Shown one piece after another: positions 1-9,700 of a DNA stretch of 62,641 nucleotides (position 1 is the stretch's first letter; every line of letters begins with the position of its first letter). The stretch is from contig CAMAUI010000010.1 of the NCBI GenBank assembly GCA_945861385.1, positions 1 to 62,641 on the forward strand, read 5' to 3'. The position numbers were made by a program, and so were the translations under genes. Source of the DNA: Prosthecobacter debontii. Lineage in GTDB: Bacteria; Verrucomicrobiota; Verrucomicrobiia; Chthoniobacterales; Chthoniobacteraceae. The notes under the pieces were generated by a model. The model was not told the origin of the DNA. It saw only the letters and a list, made by a program, of their open reading frames with translations, and made no database searches.

Positions 1-594
1 AACGTCACGCTGAGCAACGGCAGCACCGCGACCTTCAGCGTGACAGCCACGGGCGACCAGCCCTTCAGCTACCAATGGCAGTTCAACGGCGTGGACATCG
101 CGGGAGCCACCAGCGCGAGCCTGGTGATCAACAGCCCGCTGCGCACGCAGGCCGGCCAGTACCGCGTGCGCGTGACCAACAGCTTCGGCAACATCACCAG
201 CAACGCCGCCACCTTCAGCATCCCCGACAGCGACAACGACGGAACGCCGAACTACTGGGAAACCGCCAACGGCCTTAGCAACAGCATCGCCGACTCCACG
301 CTCGACAGCGACGGCGACGGCATGAACAACCTCGCCGAATTCCTCGCCAACACGAACCCGAAGAACGCCAGCAGCCGCCTCGTCGCTGCGATCAGCCCCG
401 CCGCGGGTGGCGGCTTCACACTGAGTTTCACCGCGCAACCAAACCGCACCTACGGCATCCAATATCGCGACAGCCTCACAAGCGGCGCGTGGACGACCCT
501 GCAAACCTACCCCGCCGCGACCAGCACGCAGACGATCAATCACACCGACCCGACTTCAGTCCCCGCCCGTTTGTATCGCGTCATCACGCCGTAG
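1..594 (+). CDS. Secreted Ig-like/Ca-binding repeat protein, C-terminal part
   Basis: The reading frame is open from the first base, so the gene starts upstream of the window. The first ~220 bases encode an Ig-like fold end (YQWQFNG, then AGQYRVRVTNSFG), typical of immunoglobulin I-set repeats in large verrucomicrobial surface proteins. Around bases 226-330 come two Asp-rich, thrombospondin-3/EF-hand-like motifs (DSDNDGTPN, DSDGDGMNN) that normally bind calcium. A C-terminal beta module (GIQYRDSL...WTTL) ends in RLYRVITP, a tail often found on exported PVC proteins. The function is probably extracellular adhesion or carbohydrate-related, but no catalytic domain is visible here. Confidence 0.75.
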   Translation, partial: NVTLSNGSTATFSVTATGDQPFSYQWQFNGVDIAGATSASLVINSPLRTQAGQYRVRVTNSFGNITSNAATFSIPDSDNDGTPNYWETANGLSNSIADSTLDSDGDGMNNLAEFLANTNPKNASSRLVAAISPAAGGGFTLSFTAQPNRTYGIQYRDSLTSGAWTTLQTYPAATSTQTINHTDPTSVPARLYRVITP

Positions 595-621
595 CACGCG
601 CCTTGACGCGCAATCGGACAT

Positions 622-1548
622 TCAGCGTGTGATCGTGAGCGGCGTCACCGGGGTGCCGTCGCTCCACTCTCCCATTGCCGGGGTGAGGTTGATTTTTTTC
701 CCGGAAAATGCCGATTCGCAGAGCGCATCAAACACCCGCCAGTAGCCGGACCAATCCAGCGCATCGGTCGAGAGGCGGTCGGCCGCGAGCGGTGCGAGAT
801 GCTTTGGCAGCAGGGGCGGAAAACCGTGCCTGTCAGCCGCGAGGGTGATGAATGCGCGTTGCTGAACCTGCGCCGTCTGCGCCCAGATGCGCCGCGAGGA
901 TGCGAGGCCGACAAACTTGTCCTCCGCGCTGGCCATGAGCACGAGCTGCGTGGTGGCGGGAATTTTTTCGTAATCGTCAAGCGGCACAAGCTGGATGCCA
1001 TTTTCCGGCCCCTGTCCCGAGTGAACGGCCATTGCGGCCTTGGGTCGCGGAAGTTTCTCCTGCATGGCGCGGGCTGCCCATGTCACGGCGCCGATGCCGC
1101 CGGCGGAATGGCCCACGACGGCGACGCGATCGAGCTCCGGGGTCACACGCCCTTTGCCGGAAAGAAAGCCCAGCGCGTCGCGAACGGATTGCGCGGCATT
1201 TCCGTGGTAATCGCCGGGCGGCGTGAGCAGTTCAGCCTGGTAGCGCGGGTAGATCACGATGTTTCCACGCCGGACCAAGTGCGCGATCCATGCCTGGTAA
1301 GGCTCCGGTTCCATCGCGCTGTATCCGTGGAAAAAAATGATGAGCGGCGCCTTTTCCGGCTGCGGTTTTTGCGGCTCGAAAATCCAGCACTGCGTGCCGT
1401 CTTTGCCTAATTTGGTCTCCCTCGCCGTCGCGTGTGGATAGGCTGCACCACCCGGGCCTGTCGCCGGTTGCCTCGGCGGACGCGGCGCGGCGAAGCCTTC
1501 AAGACAAAGCGCGCCAGCGGCGATCAAAATGGTGGCGGGAATTCGCAT
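622..1548 (-). CDS. Exported alpha/beta hydrolase
   Basis: A 308-residue protein with an N-terminal signal peptide ([20 protein letters not shown]) and an alpha/beta-hydrolase fold. The oxyanion motif HGYS lies at 74-77 and the nucleophile elbow GHSAGG places the catalytic serine at 148. The likely acid is Asp210 (SAEDKF) and the likely base is His241 (DRHGFPP). Length and motif spacing fit the dienelactone hydrolase/chlorophyllase/PET-hydrolase-like group, so an ester is the probable substrate, acting outside the cytoplasm. It runs divergently from the sugar-nucleotide gene at 1648. The exact substrate cannot be read from sequence. Confidence 0.8.
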   Translation of the reverse strand: MRIPATILIAAGALCLEGFAAPRPPRQPATGPGGAAYPHATARETKLGKDGTQCWIFEPQKPQPEKAPLIIFFHGYSAMEPEPYQAWIAHLVRRGNIVIYPRYQAELLTPPGDYHGNAAQSVRDALGFLSGKGRVTPELDRVAVVGHSAGGIGAVTWAARAMQEKLPRPKAAMAVHSGQGPENGIQLVPLDDYEKIPATTQLVLMASAEDKFVGLASSRRIWAQTAQVQQRAFITLAADRHGFPPLLPKHLAPLAADRLSTDALDWSGYWRVFDALCESAFSGKKINLTPAMGEWSDGTPVTPLTITR

Positions 1549-1647
1549 GCGGGGAGCTTAACACACGGAGGAAGCCCCTCCTCCCGGAATTTTCCGGCCA
1601 TCCTCCCGCTTGATGCGGGCACGCGCAGGCCCTTTAGTCCGCGCAGC

Positions 1648-2622
1648 ATGTTCAAACACTCGCAAGCAAGCCCGATCTCGGTCGTCACGGGTGCCGCTGG
1701 ATTTCTCGGCTCGCATCTCACCGACCGTCTGCTCGCGGAGGGGCACCGGGTCATCGGCGTGGACAATTTCATCACCGGAAACGTTGCGAACATCGAGCAC
1801 CTCGCCGGGAACGAATCCTTCCGTTTCATCAAACACGACGTCTCGAATTTCATCTACCTGCCGGATGACGTGGACTGCGTGTTCCACTTCGCATCGCCGG
1901 CGTCGCCCATTGATTACCTGGAATATCCCATCCAGACGCTGAAGGTCGGATCGCTGGGCACCCACAACACGCTCGGCCTCGCGAAAGACAAGCGCGCGCG
2001 CTATCTCATCGCGAGCACCAGCGAGTGCTACGGGGATCCGCTCGAGCATCCGCAAAAGGAAAGCTACTGGGGCAACGTGAACCCCGTCGGGCCGCGCGGC
2101 TGCTACGATGAGGCGAAGCGTTTCGCGGAAGCGATGACCATGGCGTACCATCGCACGCATGGCGTGGACACGAAGATCGTCCGCATCTTCAACACCTACG
2201 GGCCGCGCATGCGGCTCCGCGACGGGCGGGTGGTGCCGGCATTCATCGGCCAGGCGCTGACGGGCAAGCCGCTGACGATTTTCGGCGATGGTTCGCAGAC
2301 GCGCTCTTTCTGCTACTGCTCGGATCTCATTGACGGGATTTTCCGCCTTTCACAGTCGGATTTCCACGAGCCGGTGAACATCGGTAATCCGCACGAGATG
2401 ACCATCAAACAGTTTGGGGAGGCGATCATCCAACACACCGGCTCATCGTCGAAACTGGAGTTCCGCCCGCTGCCGCAGGATGACCCGAAAGTGCGCCGGC
2501 CGGACATCACGCGCGCGAAGACGCTGCTCGGCTGGGAGCCCAGGGTCGCATTTGCCGACGGCATCGTGAAAACGATCGAGTTCTTCCGCGGGCGCGTCGC
2601 AGCCGGGGACCTGGTCGCGTAG
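1648..2622 (+). CDS. UDP-glucuronate decarboxylase (UDP-xylose synthase)
   Basis: Extended short-chain dehydrogenase of 324 residues that converts UDP-glucuronate to UDP-xylose in the cytoplasm, for glycan synthesis. The NAD-binding glycine motif GAAGFLGSH starts at 15, the TSECYGD segment supplies the active-site Ser/Glu region at 124-130, and Tyr153/Lys157 in CYDEAKR form the catalytic YxxxK pair. The RxR-rich [16 protein letters not shown] segment matches UXS enzymes more closely than epimerases. The ATG at 1648 was chosen because it directly precedes the Rossmann fold; the frame stays open upstream but that region is unlike the family. The neighbouring SIS and ROK genes also act on sugars. 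Confidence 0.88.
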   Translation: MFKHSQASPISVVTGAAGFLGSHLTDRLLAEGHRVIGVDNFITGNVANIEHLAGNESFRFIKHDVSNFIYLPDDVDCVFHFASPASPIDYLEYPIQTLKVGSLGTHNTLGLAKDKRARYLIASTSECYGDPLEHPQKESYWGNVNPVGPRGCYDEAKRFAEAMTMAYHRTHGVDTKIVRIFNTYGPRMRLRDGRVVPAFIGQALTGKPLTIFGDGSQTRSFCYCSDLIDGIFRLSQSDFHEPVNIGNPHEMTIKQFGEAIIQHTGSSSKLEFRPLPQDDPKVRRPDITRAKTLLGWEPRVAFADGIVKTIEFFRGRVAAGDLVA

Positions 2623-2638
2623 GCCCGGGGGCGCCGGC

Positions 2639-3208
2639 TCAGGCGCGTGCCTCGGCGCTCTCGACGAATGCGTAGCAGAGCATGTGCAGCACATGCATCT
2701 GCGCGTCCTCGACGCGGCCATAGTGCGTTTCGCCGATGACGATCACCTGCTCTGCGATCTCCGAGCAGCGTCCGCGCTTCGCCCCGACGAGCGCGATCGT
2801 GCGCATGTCGTGCGACTTCGCCCATTCGAGCACTTTGACGAGGTTCGGCGAGTTGCCGCTCACGCTGGAGATGATGAGCACGTCGCCGGGACGCGCGTAG
2901 TTCTCGAGCTGCCGCCAGAAAATGTCCGAGTAGTCGTAATCATTGCCGATTGCGGTGATCCACGGCGTGTTGTCATTGAGCGCATGGCAGCGGAATTTTC
3001 TCCCCATCGCCTCGCTGGCGTTTTTTCCGAGGTCGGTGATGAAGTGCGAGCAGTTCGCGCCGTTGCCCCCGTTGCCGCAGGCGAAGACCTGTGCGTCCCG
3101 GCGGTGGGCGTCGCGCAGCGTTGCCAGCAGCGCCGCGATTTCAGCGGGCTTGATGGTGTCCACCGCCCGGTTCTGGGCGGCGAGATAGTCGGCGATCCAT
3201 TTCTGCAT
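2639..3208 (-). CDS. SIS-domain sugar isomerase, GmhA-like
   Basis: A 189-residue SIS protein resembling sedoheptulose-7-phosphate isomerase. The phosphate loop GNGGNGANCSHF (45-56) replaces the usual GNGGSAA and keeps the His (55). A second SIS loop SGNSPN is at 118-122. The C-terminal helix VEDAQMHVLHMLC keeps the Gln170 and His175 that serve as acid/base residues in GmhA. The Ser to Asn change in the first loop is unusual. It lies 40 bp downstream of the ROK kinase on the same strand, so both are probably co-transcribed and act on the same sugar phosphate. A heptose role is plausible but not proven. Confidence 0.75.
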   Translation of the reverse strand: MQKWIADYLAAQNRAVDTIKPAEIAALLATLRDAHRRDAQVFACGNGGNGANCSHFITDLGKNASEAMGRKFRCHALNDNTPWITAIGNDYDYSDIFWRQLENYARPGDVLIISSVSGNSPNLVKVLEWAKSHDMRTIALVGAKRGRCSEIAEQVIVIGETHYGRVEDAQMHVLHMLCYAFVESAEARA

Positions 3209-3248
3209 GGCGGCACCGTGAGTTGTGGGCGTGCGGTGTGTCCAGTAT

Positions 3249-4205
3249 TCAGTGCGCCCGCCCGCCGAGGCGCTGGGCGGCCAGCGCGAGGGCGCCGACC
3301 GGTACTGCGTCCTCGCCGAGCGCGGCGAGCAGGACGCGCGGGCCCGGGCGCATCGCCTCCATGATCTCCCCCCGCAATTTTGTTTCGATCCGCGAGCGGA
3401 GCGGTTCGCCGATCAGCGAGAGGCCGCCGCCGAAGACGATCACCTCCGGATTCAGCAAATGCACGACATGGCCCAGCGCCCGCGCGATCCATTTCGCGGC
3501 ATCGTTCAGGATCCAATCCGCCTTTTCGCAGCCTTCTCCCAGCGCAGCCGCAAGGTGCTTCGCCTCGCCACCGCTGCTTCCGTGCGGAACGATCCGCCCG
3601 AGCGGATATTCCGGAAACGACTTTGCGAGTTCTCGCGTGATGGCATCCACCGCCCTGCCGGAGCACTCATCCTCCAGGATTCTGGCCTCCGCTGGCACAT
3701 CGGAACCCCGCTCGCGATCCGTGCGGAGGTGGCCGACCTCCATCTCTCCCGGCGGCATGCCGTGGTAGAGATTCCCATCAATCACAAATCCGCCGCCGAT
3801 GCCCGTGCCCGCATTGATCCAGAATACCGTCGAAGCGCCGCGGCCCGCCCCGTGATGCGCCTCCCCGAACGCCGCAGTGTTCGCGTCGTTCTCCACAAAA
3901 GCAGGCAGCCCGCTCCGCTCCGAGAGCCAGTCCGCGAGGGGAAAATCCTCCCATCCCGCGACATGGTGGGAGCATTTGATGCGGCCGGTCTTCCAATCCA
4001 CCGGCCCGCCGTAGCCTGCGCCAATCGCCACCGGCTTCCACTTCCCGATGAGGGCCGGCAGGGCCCCGGCGATTTGCGCGCGGATCGCCGCTCCACCCGC
4101 CGCGCGATCCACCACAAAGCGCGTGCGTTCGAGGATTTCCCCGCGCTCGTTGCCCGCGACAATCTGGAGTTTTGTGCCGCCGATTTCGATTCCGATGAGG
4201 TGCAT
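3249..4205 (-). CDS. ROK-family sugar kinase
   Basis: A 318-residue ASKHA-fold kinase. The N-terminal phosphate-1 motif IEIGGTK is at 6-12, the catalytic Asp is in FVENDAN (Asp107), and the adenosine/phosphate-2 segment INAGTGIGGG is at 130-139. The family's zinc motif begins with GEMEVGH (His159), but the following CxCGxxGCxE cysteines are missing; only LEDECSGRAV remains. The start at 4205 puts MHLIGIEIGGTK at the N-terminus, as usual; an upstream ATG at 4316 would add an unrelated Arg/Pro-rich leader. It probably forms an operon with the SIS gene at 2639-3208 and phosphorylates a hexose or heptose. Confidence 0.82.
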   Translation of the reverse strand: MHLIGIEIGGTKLQIVAGNERGEILERTRFVVDRAAGGAAIRAQIAGALPALIGKWKPVAIGAGYGGPVDWKTGRIKCSHHVAGWEDFPLADWLSERSGLPAFVENDANTAAFGEAHHGAGRGASTVFWINAGTGIGGGFVIDGNLYHGMPPGEMEVGHLRTDRERGSDVPAEARILEDECSGRAVDAITRELAKSFPEYPLGRIVPHGSSGGEAKHLAAALGEGCEKADWILNDAAKWIARALGHVVHLLNPEVIVFGGGLSLIGEPLRSRIETKLRGEIMEAMRPGPRVLLAALGEDAVPVGALALAAQRLGGRAH

Positions 4206-4346
4206 GGACTCCAGCGAAATGGGCCGGATGTGGCGCGGCGGCAAGCGCCGACTTCGCACTTGCCAGCCCGGTGCCCACGGACATAGTGCGCGCCCTTTTC
4301 CGCCGGGAGCGGGCAACTTTAATCACAAACCAAAGACCAAACTCAC

Positions 4347-4904
4347 ATGGCCAACGCCAACGATCTCCGCAAGGGAATGTGCATCCGCTACAACGCAAAC
4401 CCCGCCATCGTCCTCGAAGTGCAGCATCGCACGCCGGGAAACCTCCGCGCATTCGTGCAGGTCATCATCCGCTACATCGGCACCGGCAAAAGCGCCGACG
4501 TGCGCTTTGGCTCCACCGACAAGGTGGATCTCGTGGATGTCGAGAGGAAGAAACTCGAGTTCAGCTACAAGGACCAGACCGGCTTCAGTTTCATGGATCC
4601 GGAAAATTACGAGACGATCACCTTCGATGAATCCTTCCTCGGCGACACGAAGGACTTCCTGACGGAAAACCAGCAGGTCGAAATCCTCTACGTCGAGGGC
4701 AAGGCCGCCACGATCGAACTTCCATCCACGGTCACTCTGACCATCAAGGAAAGCCCCGAGGGTGTGCGCGGCGACAGCGCGAACAACGTGCAAAAGACAG
4801 CGATCCTCGAAACCGGCCGCACGATCCAGGTCCCGCTCTTCATCAAGGAGGGCGAAAAAGTGCGCGTCAGCACGGCCGACGGCAGCTACCTCGGCCGCGC
4901 GTAG
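4347..4904 (+). CDS. efp: Elongation factor P
   Basis: Three-domain translation factor of 185 residues that rescues ribosomes stalled at polyproline stretches. The N-terminal KOW-like domain (MANANDLRKGMCIRY), the OB domains and the typical C-terminal motif (TGRTIQVPLFIKEGEKVRV) are all present. The tip loop of domain I reads HRTPGNLRAF, so the position of the modified Lys34/Arg32 is Asn32 by straight alignment. The gene is preceded by an A/C-rich leader (CACAAACCAAAGACCAAA) with no clear Shine-Dalgarno sequence. It stands alone between the ROK gene and the sulfatase remnant. Confidence 0.93.
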   Translation: MANANDLRKGMCIRYNANPAIVLEVQHRTPGNLRAFVQVIIRYIGTGKSADVRFGSTDKVDLVDVERKKLEFSYKDQTGFSFMDPENYETITFDESFLGDTKDFLTENQQVEILYVEGKAATIELPSTVTLTIKESPEGVRGDSANNVQKTAILETGRTIQVPLFIKEGEKVRVSTADGSYLGRA

Positions 4905-4967
4905 TATTCCGGGCTTCGCGGGTGCCGCCCGAGTGGCGGTTGAACCACGATCGCAGCAGCCGGATCC

Positions 4968-5198
4968 CTATTTTTTCCGCACCTCGACGTAGTAGGCGCC
5001 GCAGATCTCCACACCATCCGCCGCTGTGAACCATGTCTGCAACTGTGTGCGACCGGCTTTTAAATTTGCGGTGAACGACACCGCTGTGTCGGAGGCATTG
5101 ACGGCGCGGCTTTCGTCGAAATCGTTGGTGAGGACGATGATGACGTTGGGTTTGCCCGTGGCGGCCGCGATGCATGGGACAAGTTGCGGACAAAGCAA
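4968..5198 (-). pseudogene. Internally deleted sulfatase remnant
   Basis: The 76-codon frame joins two distant parts of a type I sulfatase. AATGKPNVIIVLTNDFDE matches the N-terminal beta strand (usually KPNIIVILTDDxG), while the next ~45 residues (ANLKAGRTQLQTWF...CGAYYVEV) match the extreme C-terminal beta sandwich of planctomycete arylsulfatases. The ~400 residues between, including the CxPSR formylglycine motif and metal ligands, are gone. It lies just downstream of the DUF1501 and DUF1549/DUF1553 genes on the same strand, the usual place for a sulfatase in such operons. It cannot be catalytic; whether the short product is made is unknown. Confidence 0.65.
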
Positions 5199-5287
5199 CG
5201 AATGCGAGACCCGGAACCTCCCGCCCGATCCGGTATCAGGAGGGATTCGTCATACGCGCGCGGTGTTGATTCCGGTGGGAACAAACC

Positions 5288-6745
5288 TCACGCCAGAATC
5301 CCCTTGATCACCTTTGCCCCCTCGACCCCGGTCAGTTTGGCATCCAGTCCCTGGAACTTCACCGACAACCGCTCATGATCCACGCCGAGGACGTGAAGCA
5401 TGGTGGCATGGAAATCGTGCACGCTCACCGGATTCTCCACCGCGGCGTAGCCCAGCTCGTCCGTGGCGCCGTAGGCCATCCCGCCGCGGATGCCGCCGCC
5501 AGCCATGACGATGGAAAAACCCTTGATGTGATGATCCCGGCCGTCGCCGTCCTGGGACATCGGGGTGCGCCCGAATTCGCCGCCCCAGACCACGAGCGTG
5601 TCATCGAGCATGCCGCGCTGCTTGAGATCATGGATCAGCGCGGCCGTTGGCCGGTCCACCTCGGCGGCCTTCAGATCAATGTTACTTTTCACCGCCTGAT
5701 GATGGTCCCAGTCGCGGTGATAGAGCTGGATGAAACGCACGCCGCGCTCGGCGAGGCGGCGCGCCAGCAGACAGTTCGACGCAAACGAACCGTCGCCGGG
5801 CCGCGCGCCGTAGGAATCGAGAACGCTCTGCGGTTCATTGCGCATGTCCACGAGCTCGGGAACGCTCGCCTGCATGCGAAACGCCATTTCGTACTGAGCG
5901 ATCCGCGTCAGGATTTCGGGATCGCCCACGCGATCGTGCCGGATGCGGTTCAGCGCGGAAATGGCGGCAATCGATTCCTCCTGGCCCGCCGTGCCGAGCC
6001 CCTCGGGCGTGCGCAGATGAAGGACCGGGTCGCCGGTGGAATTGAGTTTCACGCCCTGAAACCGGCCCGGCAAAAAACCCGCGGACCACTGGCGCGCGGC
6101 GATGGGCTGCATCTGCCCGCCTTTGCCCTGCGACACCAGCACGACGAATCCCGGGAGATCCTGCGTCTCCGTCCCGAGGCCGTAGAGCAGCCACGATCCC
6201 ATGCTGGGCCGGCCGGCGACGATGGCGCCGGTGTTCATGAACGTGTGGGCCGGGTCATGGTTGATCTGCTCGGTGAACATCGAGCGGATGACGCACAAAT
6301 CGTCCGCCACACCGCCGATCAGCGGGAAGCGGTCGGTAATTTCGATCCCGGCCTTGCCGAATCTTCGGAAGGAAAATTGGGGGCCGAAACATTTGAGCGC
6401 CTTGCCCTGCAACTGCGCGATCTGCTGCCCCTTGGTGAACGACTCGGGCATCGGCTTGCCGTGCATTTCGCCGAGGCGCGGCTTGGGGTCGAACGTCTCG
6501 AGATGCGACGGCCCGCCGGCCTGGTAGAGAAAGATCACGCGCTTGCAACGCGACGCGACGTGCCGCGGGTTCACCACCCCGGGCCAGCCGGGCGCCGGCT
6601 GGGACGCGCCGGCCCAGAGGCGCGGATGCATCAGCGAATGGAGCGCGAGCGATCCCACGCCGGCAATCGTCCGCCCGAGAAAAGTTCTGCGGTGGACGCC
6701 GAGCGCGACGGCGTCAGGCGGAGCAGCGGAGAATTTCGTCTTCAT
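5288..6745 (-). CDS. DUF1501 protein (sulfatase-fold, Tat-exported)
   Basis: A 485-residue DUF1501 protein. The twin-arginine signal is HRRTFLGRT at about 18-26, followed by a hydrophobic stretch (IAGVGSLALHSLM), so the product is probably exported folded. Family hallmarks are CKRVIFLYQAGGPSHLETFDPK near the N-terminus, FVVLVSQGKGGQ, GVRFIQLYHRDWDHH, and DTLVVWGGEFGRTP with DGRDHH near the C-terminus. It lies 18 bp downstream of the DUF1549/DUF1553 gene; these pairs are nearly always co-encoded in Planctomycetes and Verrucomicrobia and are suspected to act in polysaccharide handling, although no reaction is established. Confidence 0.9.
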   Translation of the reverse strand: MKTKFSAAPPDAVALGVHRRTFLGRTIAGVGSLALHSLMHPRLWAGASQPAPGWPGVVNPRHVASRCKRVIFLYQAGGPSHLETFDPKPRLGEMHGKPMPESFTKGQQIAQLQGKALKCFGPQFSFRRFGKAGIEITDRFPLIGGVADDLCVIRSMFTEQINHDPAHTFMNTGAIVAGRPSMGSWLLYGLGTETQDLPGFVVLVSQGKGGQMQPIAARQWSAGFLPGRFQGVKLNSTGDPVLHLRTPEGLGTAGQEESIAAISALNRIRHDRVGDPEILTRIAQYEMAFRMQASVPELVDMRNEPQSVLDSYGARPGDGSFASNCLLARRLAERGVRFIQLYHRDWDHHQAVKSNIDLKAAEVDRPTAALIHDLKQRGMLDDTLVVWGGEFGRTPMSQDGDGRDHHIKGFSIVMAGGGIRGGMAYGATDELGYAAVENPVSVHDFHATMLHVLGVDHERLSVKFQGLDAKLTGVEGAKVIKGILA

Positions 6746-6763
6746 GGCAATGATCAGGATCGC

Positions 6764-9700
6764 TCACGGGCGGGTGATGGTTTCGTGGAGGTTCAAAATG
6801 GCCCGCGCGACGACGGTCATCGCGGCGAGTTGCGGCGGGTCGGGACGCTCGGGGAGCGGCGCCTCGCCCACTCGCAGGAACTCACCGGCCTGACGCGGGC
6901 TGGCGGTGAATCGCGCAAGCTGCGCGGCATGGAGATCGCGCAAAACCTTGAGTTCCTCCGGCAGCGGAGGCCGGGCCACCGCACGTCGGAAGGCCCATTG
7001 CAACCGGCCATCGAGTTCACCGCCGCCTTCCGCGAGGATGTTCTGCGCAAAGGCGCGCGCCGCCTCGACGAAGATCGGATCATTGAGCAGCACCAGCGAT
7101 TGCAGCGGGGTGGTCGAGATCGCCCGGTTCACCTGGCATTCCTCCCGCGTCGAGGCGTCGAAGGCGAGCATCGTCGGGTGGACGAAGGTCCGCTGCCAGT
7201 GCGTGTAAAGGCTCCGGCGGTAAAGGTCCTCCCCGCGCGACGCCGAGTATTCGCGCTTCGGATAATTCAGCGGCGCCCAATATCCCTCCGGCTGCCACGG
7301 AAAAACACTCGGCCCGCCCACCCGTTCACGCAGCAGACCCGCGATGGCCAGCGCATTGTCCCTCACGATCTCCGCATCGAGGCGGGAGGGATTCTGCCGC
7401 GCGAGCAGACGATTCTCGGGATCGCGCTCCAGCAACGTCAGCCCGCCGCCCGCCGGACGCCGCGCCGCGGTTCCCGACGAGTCCTGACGGTAGGTGTGGC
7501 TCGTTACGATCGTCCGGACCACATGTTTGATGTCCCACGGATGCGGCGCGCGCGCGCCCGGATCCTTCGGCGAAACCGGGCCGGGTTGCATGAATTCGGC
7601 GGCCAGCCAGTCGAGCAACTCCGGGTGGCTCGGCCATTCGCCCTGCGAGCCGACGTCCTCCAGAACCTTTGAAAGGCCCGTCCCAAAAAACTGTTTCCAA
7701 AGGCGGTTGACGAAAACCCGGGCGGTGAGCGGATTGTCCGCCGAGACGATCCAGTCGGCCAGGTCGAGGCGGGTGAGATTCTCCCGGGCGGGACTTGCCG
7801 CGCTGAAGCGCGCGGGCACCGCGGGCTGCACGATCGGGCCCGATTCATCCATCCAGTTCCCGCGGGCAAGGACACGCACCATGCGCGGAGCCACCGCTTT
7901 GGTGACAAGGACGGCGGGCACCTGTCCGTTGAGCAAGGCACGCTCGCCGGACAGTCGCGCCTCTTCCGCGCGGAAACGCGCCAGCTCCGGCGCCGGCTGA
8001 CGATAATGCTCCGCGAGGATCTGCTTCTGCGGGTCGCTCCGCGTTTCGGCCGGTGCCCGCAACGCAGCCAGCACCTTCGGCGGCAATGCGTCGTTGTCGC
8101 TCGTGGCGCCTTCGACTTGCGTGAGCTGCAGTCGGAACTTGGCGATGGTCGCGCGGCGCTTCTCCGAGTCGTGGCGCAGTCGCACGGTGATTTCCGATTC
8201 GCCGTCGGTTTCCACCGGACGCGCGAACCGCAAAACCAGCCGGTGACTGCCCGAGTGATCGTGCTCCATCGCCCATCCGGTTTTCGGATCCTTGTCGATC
8301 ACCGCCCACGCAGGGTAACGGTCGCTTTGCCCGCGGGCAGTGGGAATGGCCTCCACAATTTCAACCTGAGTCGCGCGACCGGACGCGGAACCCGCCTCCA
8401 CTTCCACCCCGGTCAAAACATAACTCCGCCAGCCCCGCGCGATGCGATTGCCGGCGTAATCCTCCTCTGTGTCCGTCCGAAGTTGCAGCGCCGTCCAGCG
8501 TCCCGGTCCGGGACGAAAAATCACGGTGTAGGTGTCGTTGTCGGGATTCATTCCACCGGCGCTGATCTCCCCGCCGGCAGCGACGGTGAGCGTGGCACCG
8601 TTCGCGGAGGTTGCGGCCCGGGGCACGACATTGGTCCAACCGGCGCCCTTCGCGCGATCAAGCTCAGACATGCGGGATTCCCATTCGGCCTGGCCTTTGG
8701 CGAGCGTGCTGCTCTCGATCGCGGCCGCTTCGTCGCGGAGCTTCTTCAAATCCGCATCGAACCGTTCCAGCGCGGCGGCTTGCTCCGGGGAAGGCAGGGC
8801 CATGCGCGGCCCCCATTCCCCGCGGCTGAATCCGCTGGGATAAAATCCCTTCTCCTCGATGTCCGCGAAGAACGCCTCCATCGAATAGAAATCGCGCTGG
8901 CTGAACGGATCGAACTTGTGATCGTGACATTCCGCGCAACCCAGCGTGGATCCCATCCATGCCATGGAAACGGTGCGCACCCGGTCCGCGGCATACTTGG
9001 CGAGATACTCCTTGTCCTGCGCCCCGCCCTCCGTGGTCATGCGATTGAGGCGATTGAATGCGGATGCCACCTTCTGCCTCCGCCCTCCGCCCGGAATGAG
9101 GTCGCCGGCAATCTGTTCGCGTGTGAACTGGTCGAACGGGAGATTTTCGTGAAAGGCCTCCACCACGTAATCCCGATACGGCCACAGGCTGAGCATCTGG
9201 TCCCCGTGAAAACCGGTGGTGTCCGCATAGCGCACCGCATCCAGCCAGAACACAGCCTGCCGCTCCGCGAAACGGGGTGATGCGAGGAGTTGATCCACCC
9301 GGCGCTCGTACGCGTCTGCCGCACGGTCGCCCACGAACGAATCCACCTCGCGCGGTGTCGGCGGCAGCCCGTGCAGATCCAGATGCAACCGCCGGATCAA
9401 CGAGGCACGGTCGGCCTCCGCGGCCGGCGCCACTCCCTCGCGCGAAAGGCGGTCCTGCACAAACGCATCAATGGGATTGCGGATCGGAGCGGAAGCGCCC
9501 GCAACGACCGGCACCGTCGGACGCGCGACCGGGGTGTAAGCCCAGTGCCCTTCATAGGAAGCGCCGGCCGCGATCCACTGGCGGAGCAATTTCTTCTGCG
9601 CAGCGGTGAGTTTTTTGTGGCTCTCGGGGGGCGGCATGAGTTCGTCCGGGTCGCTCGCATCCAGGCGCGCGACCAGCTCACTTTTTTCCGGATGCCCGGG

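Noticed and set aside
5375..7672. A 765-codon plus-strand frame
   Set aside because: Antisense to the DUF1501 and DUF1549/DUF1553 genes. The product is His/Arg-rich with no recognisable motif.
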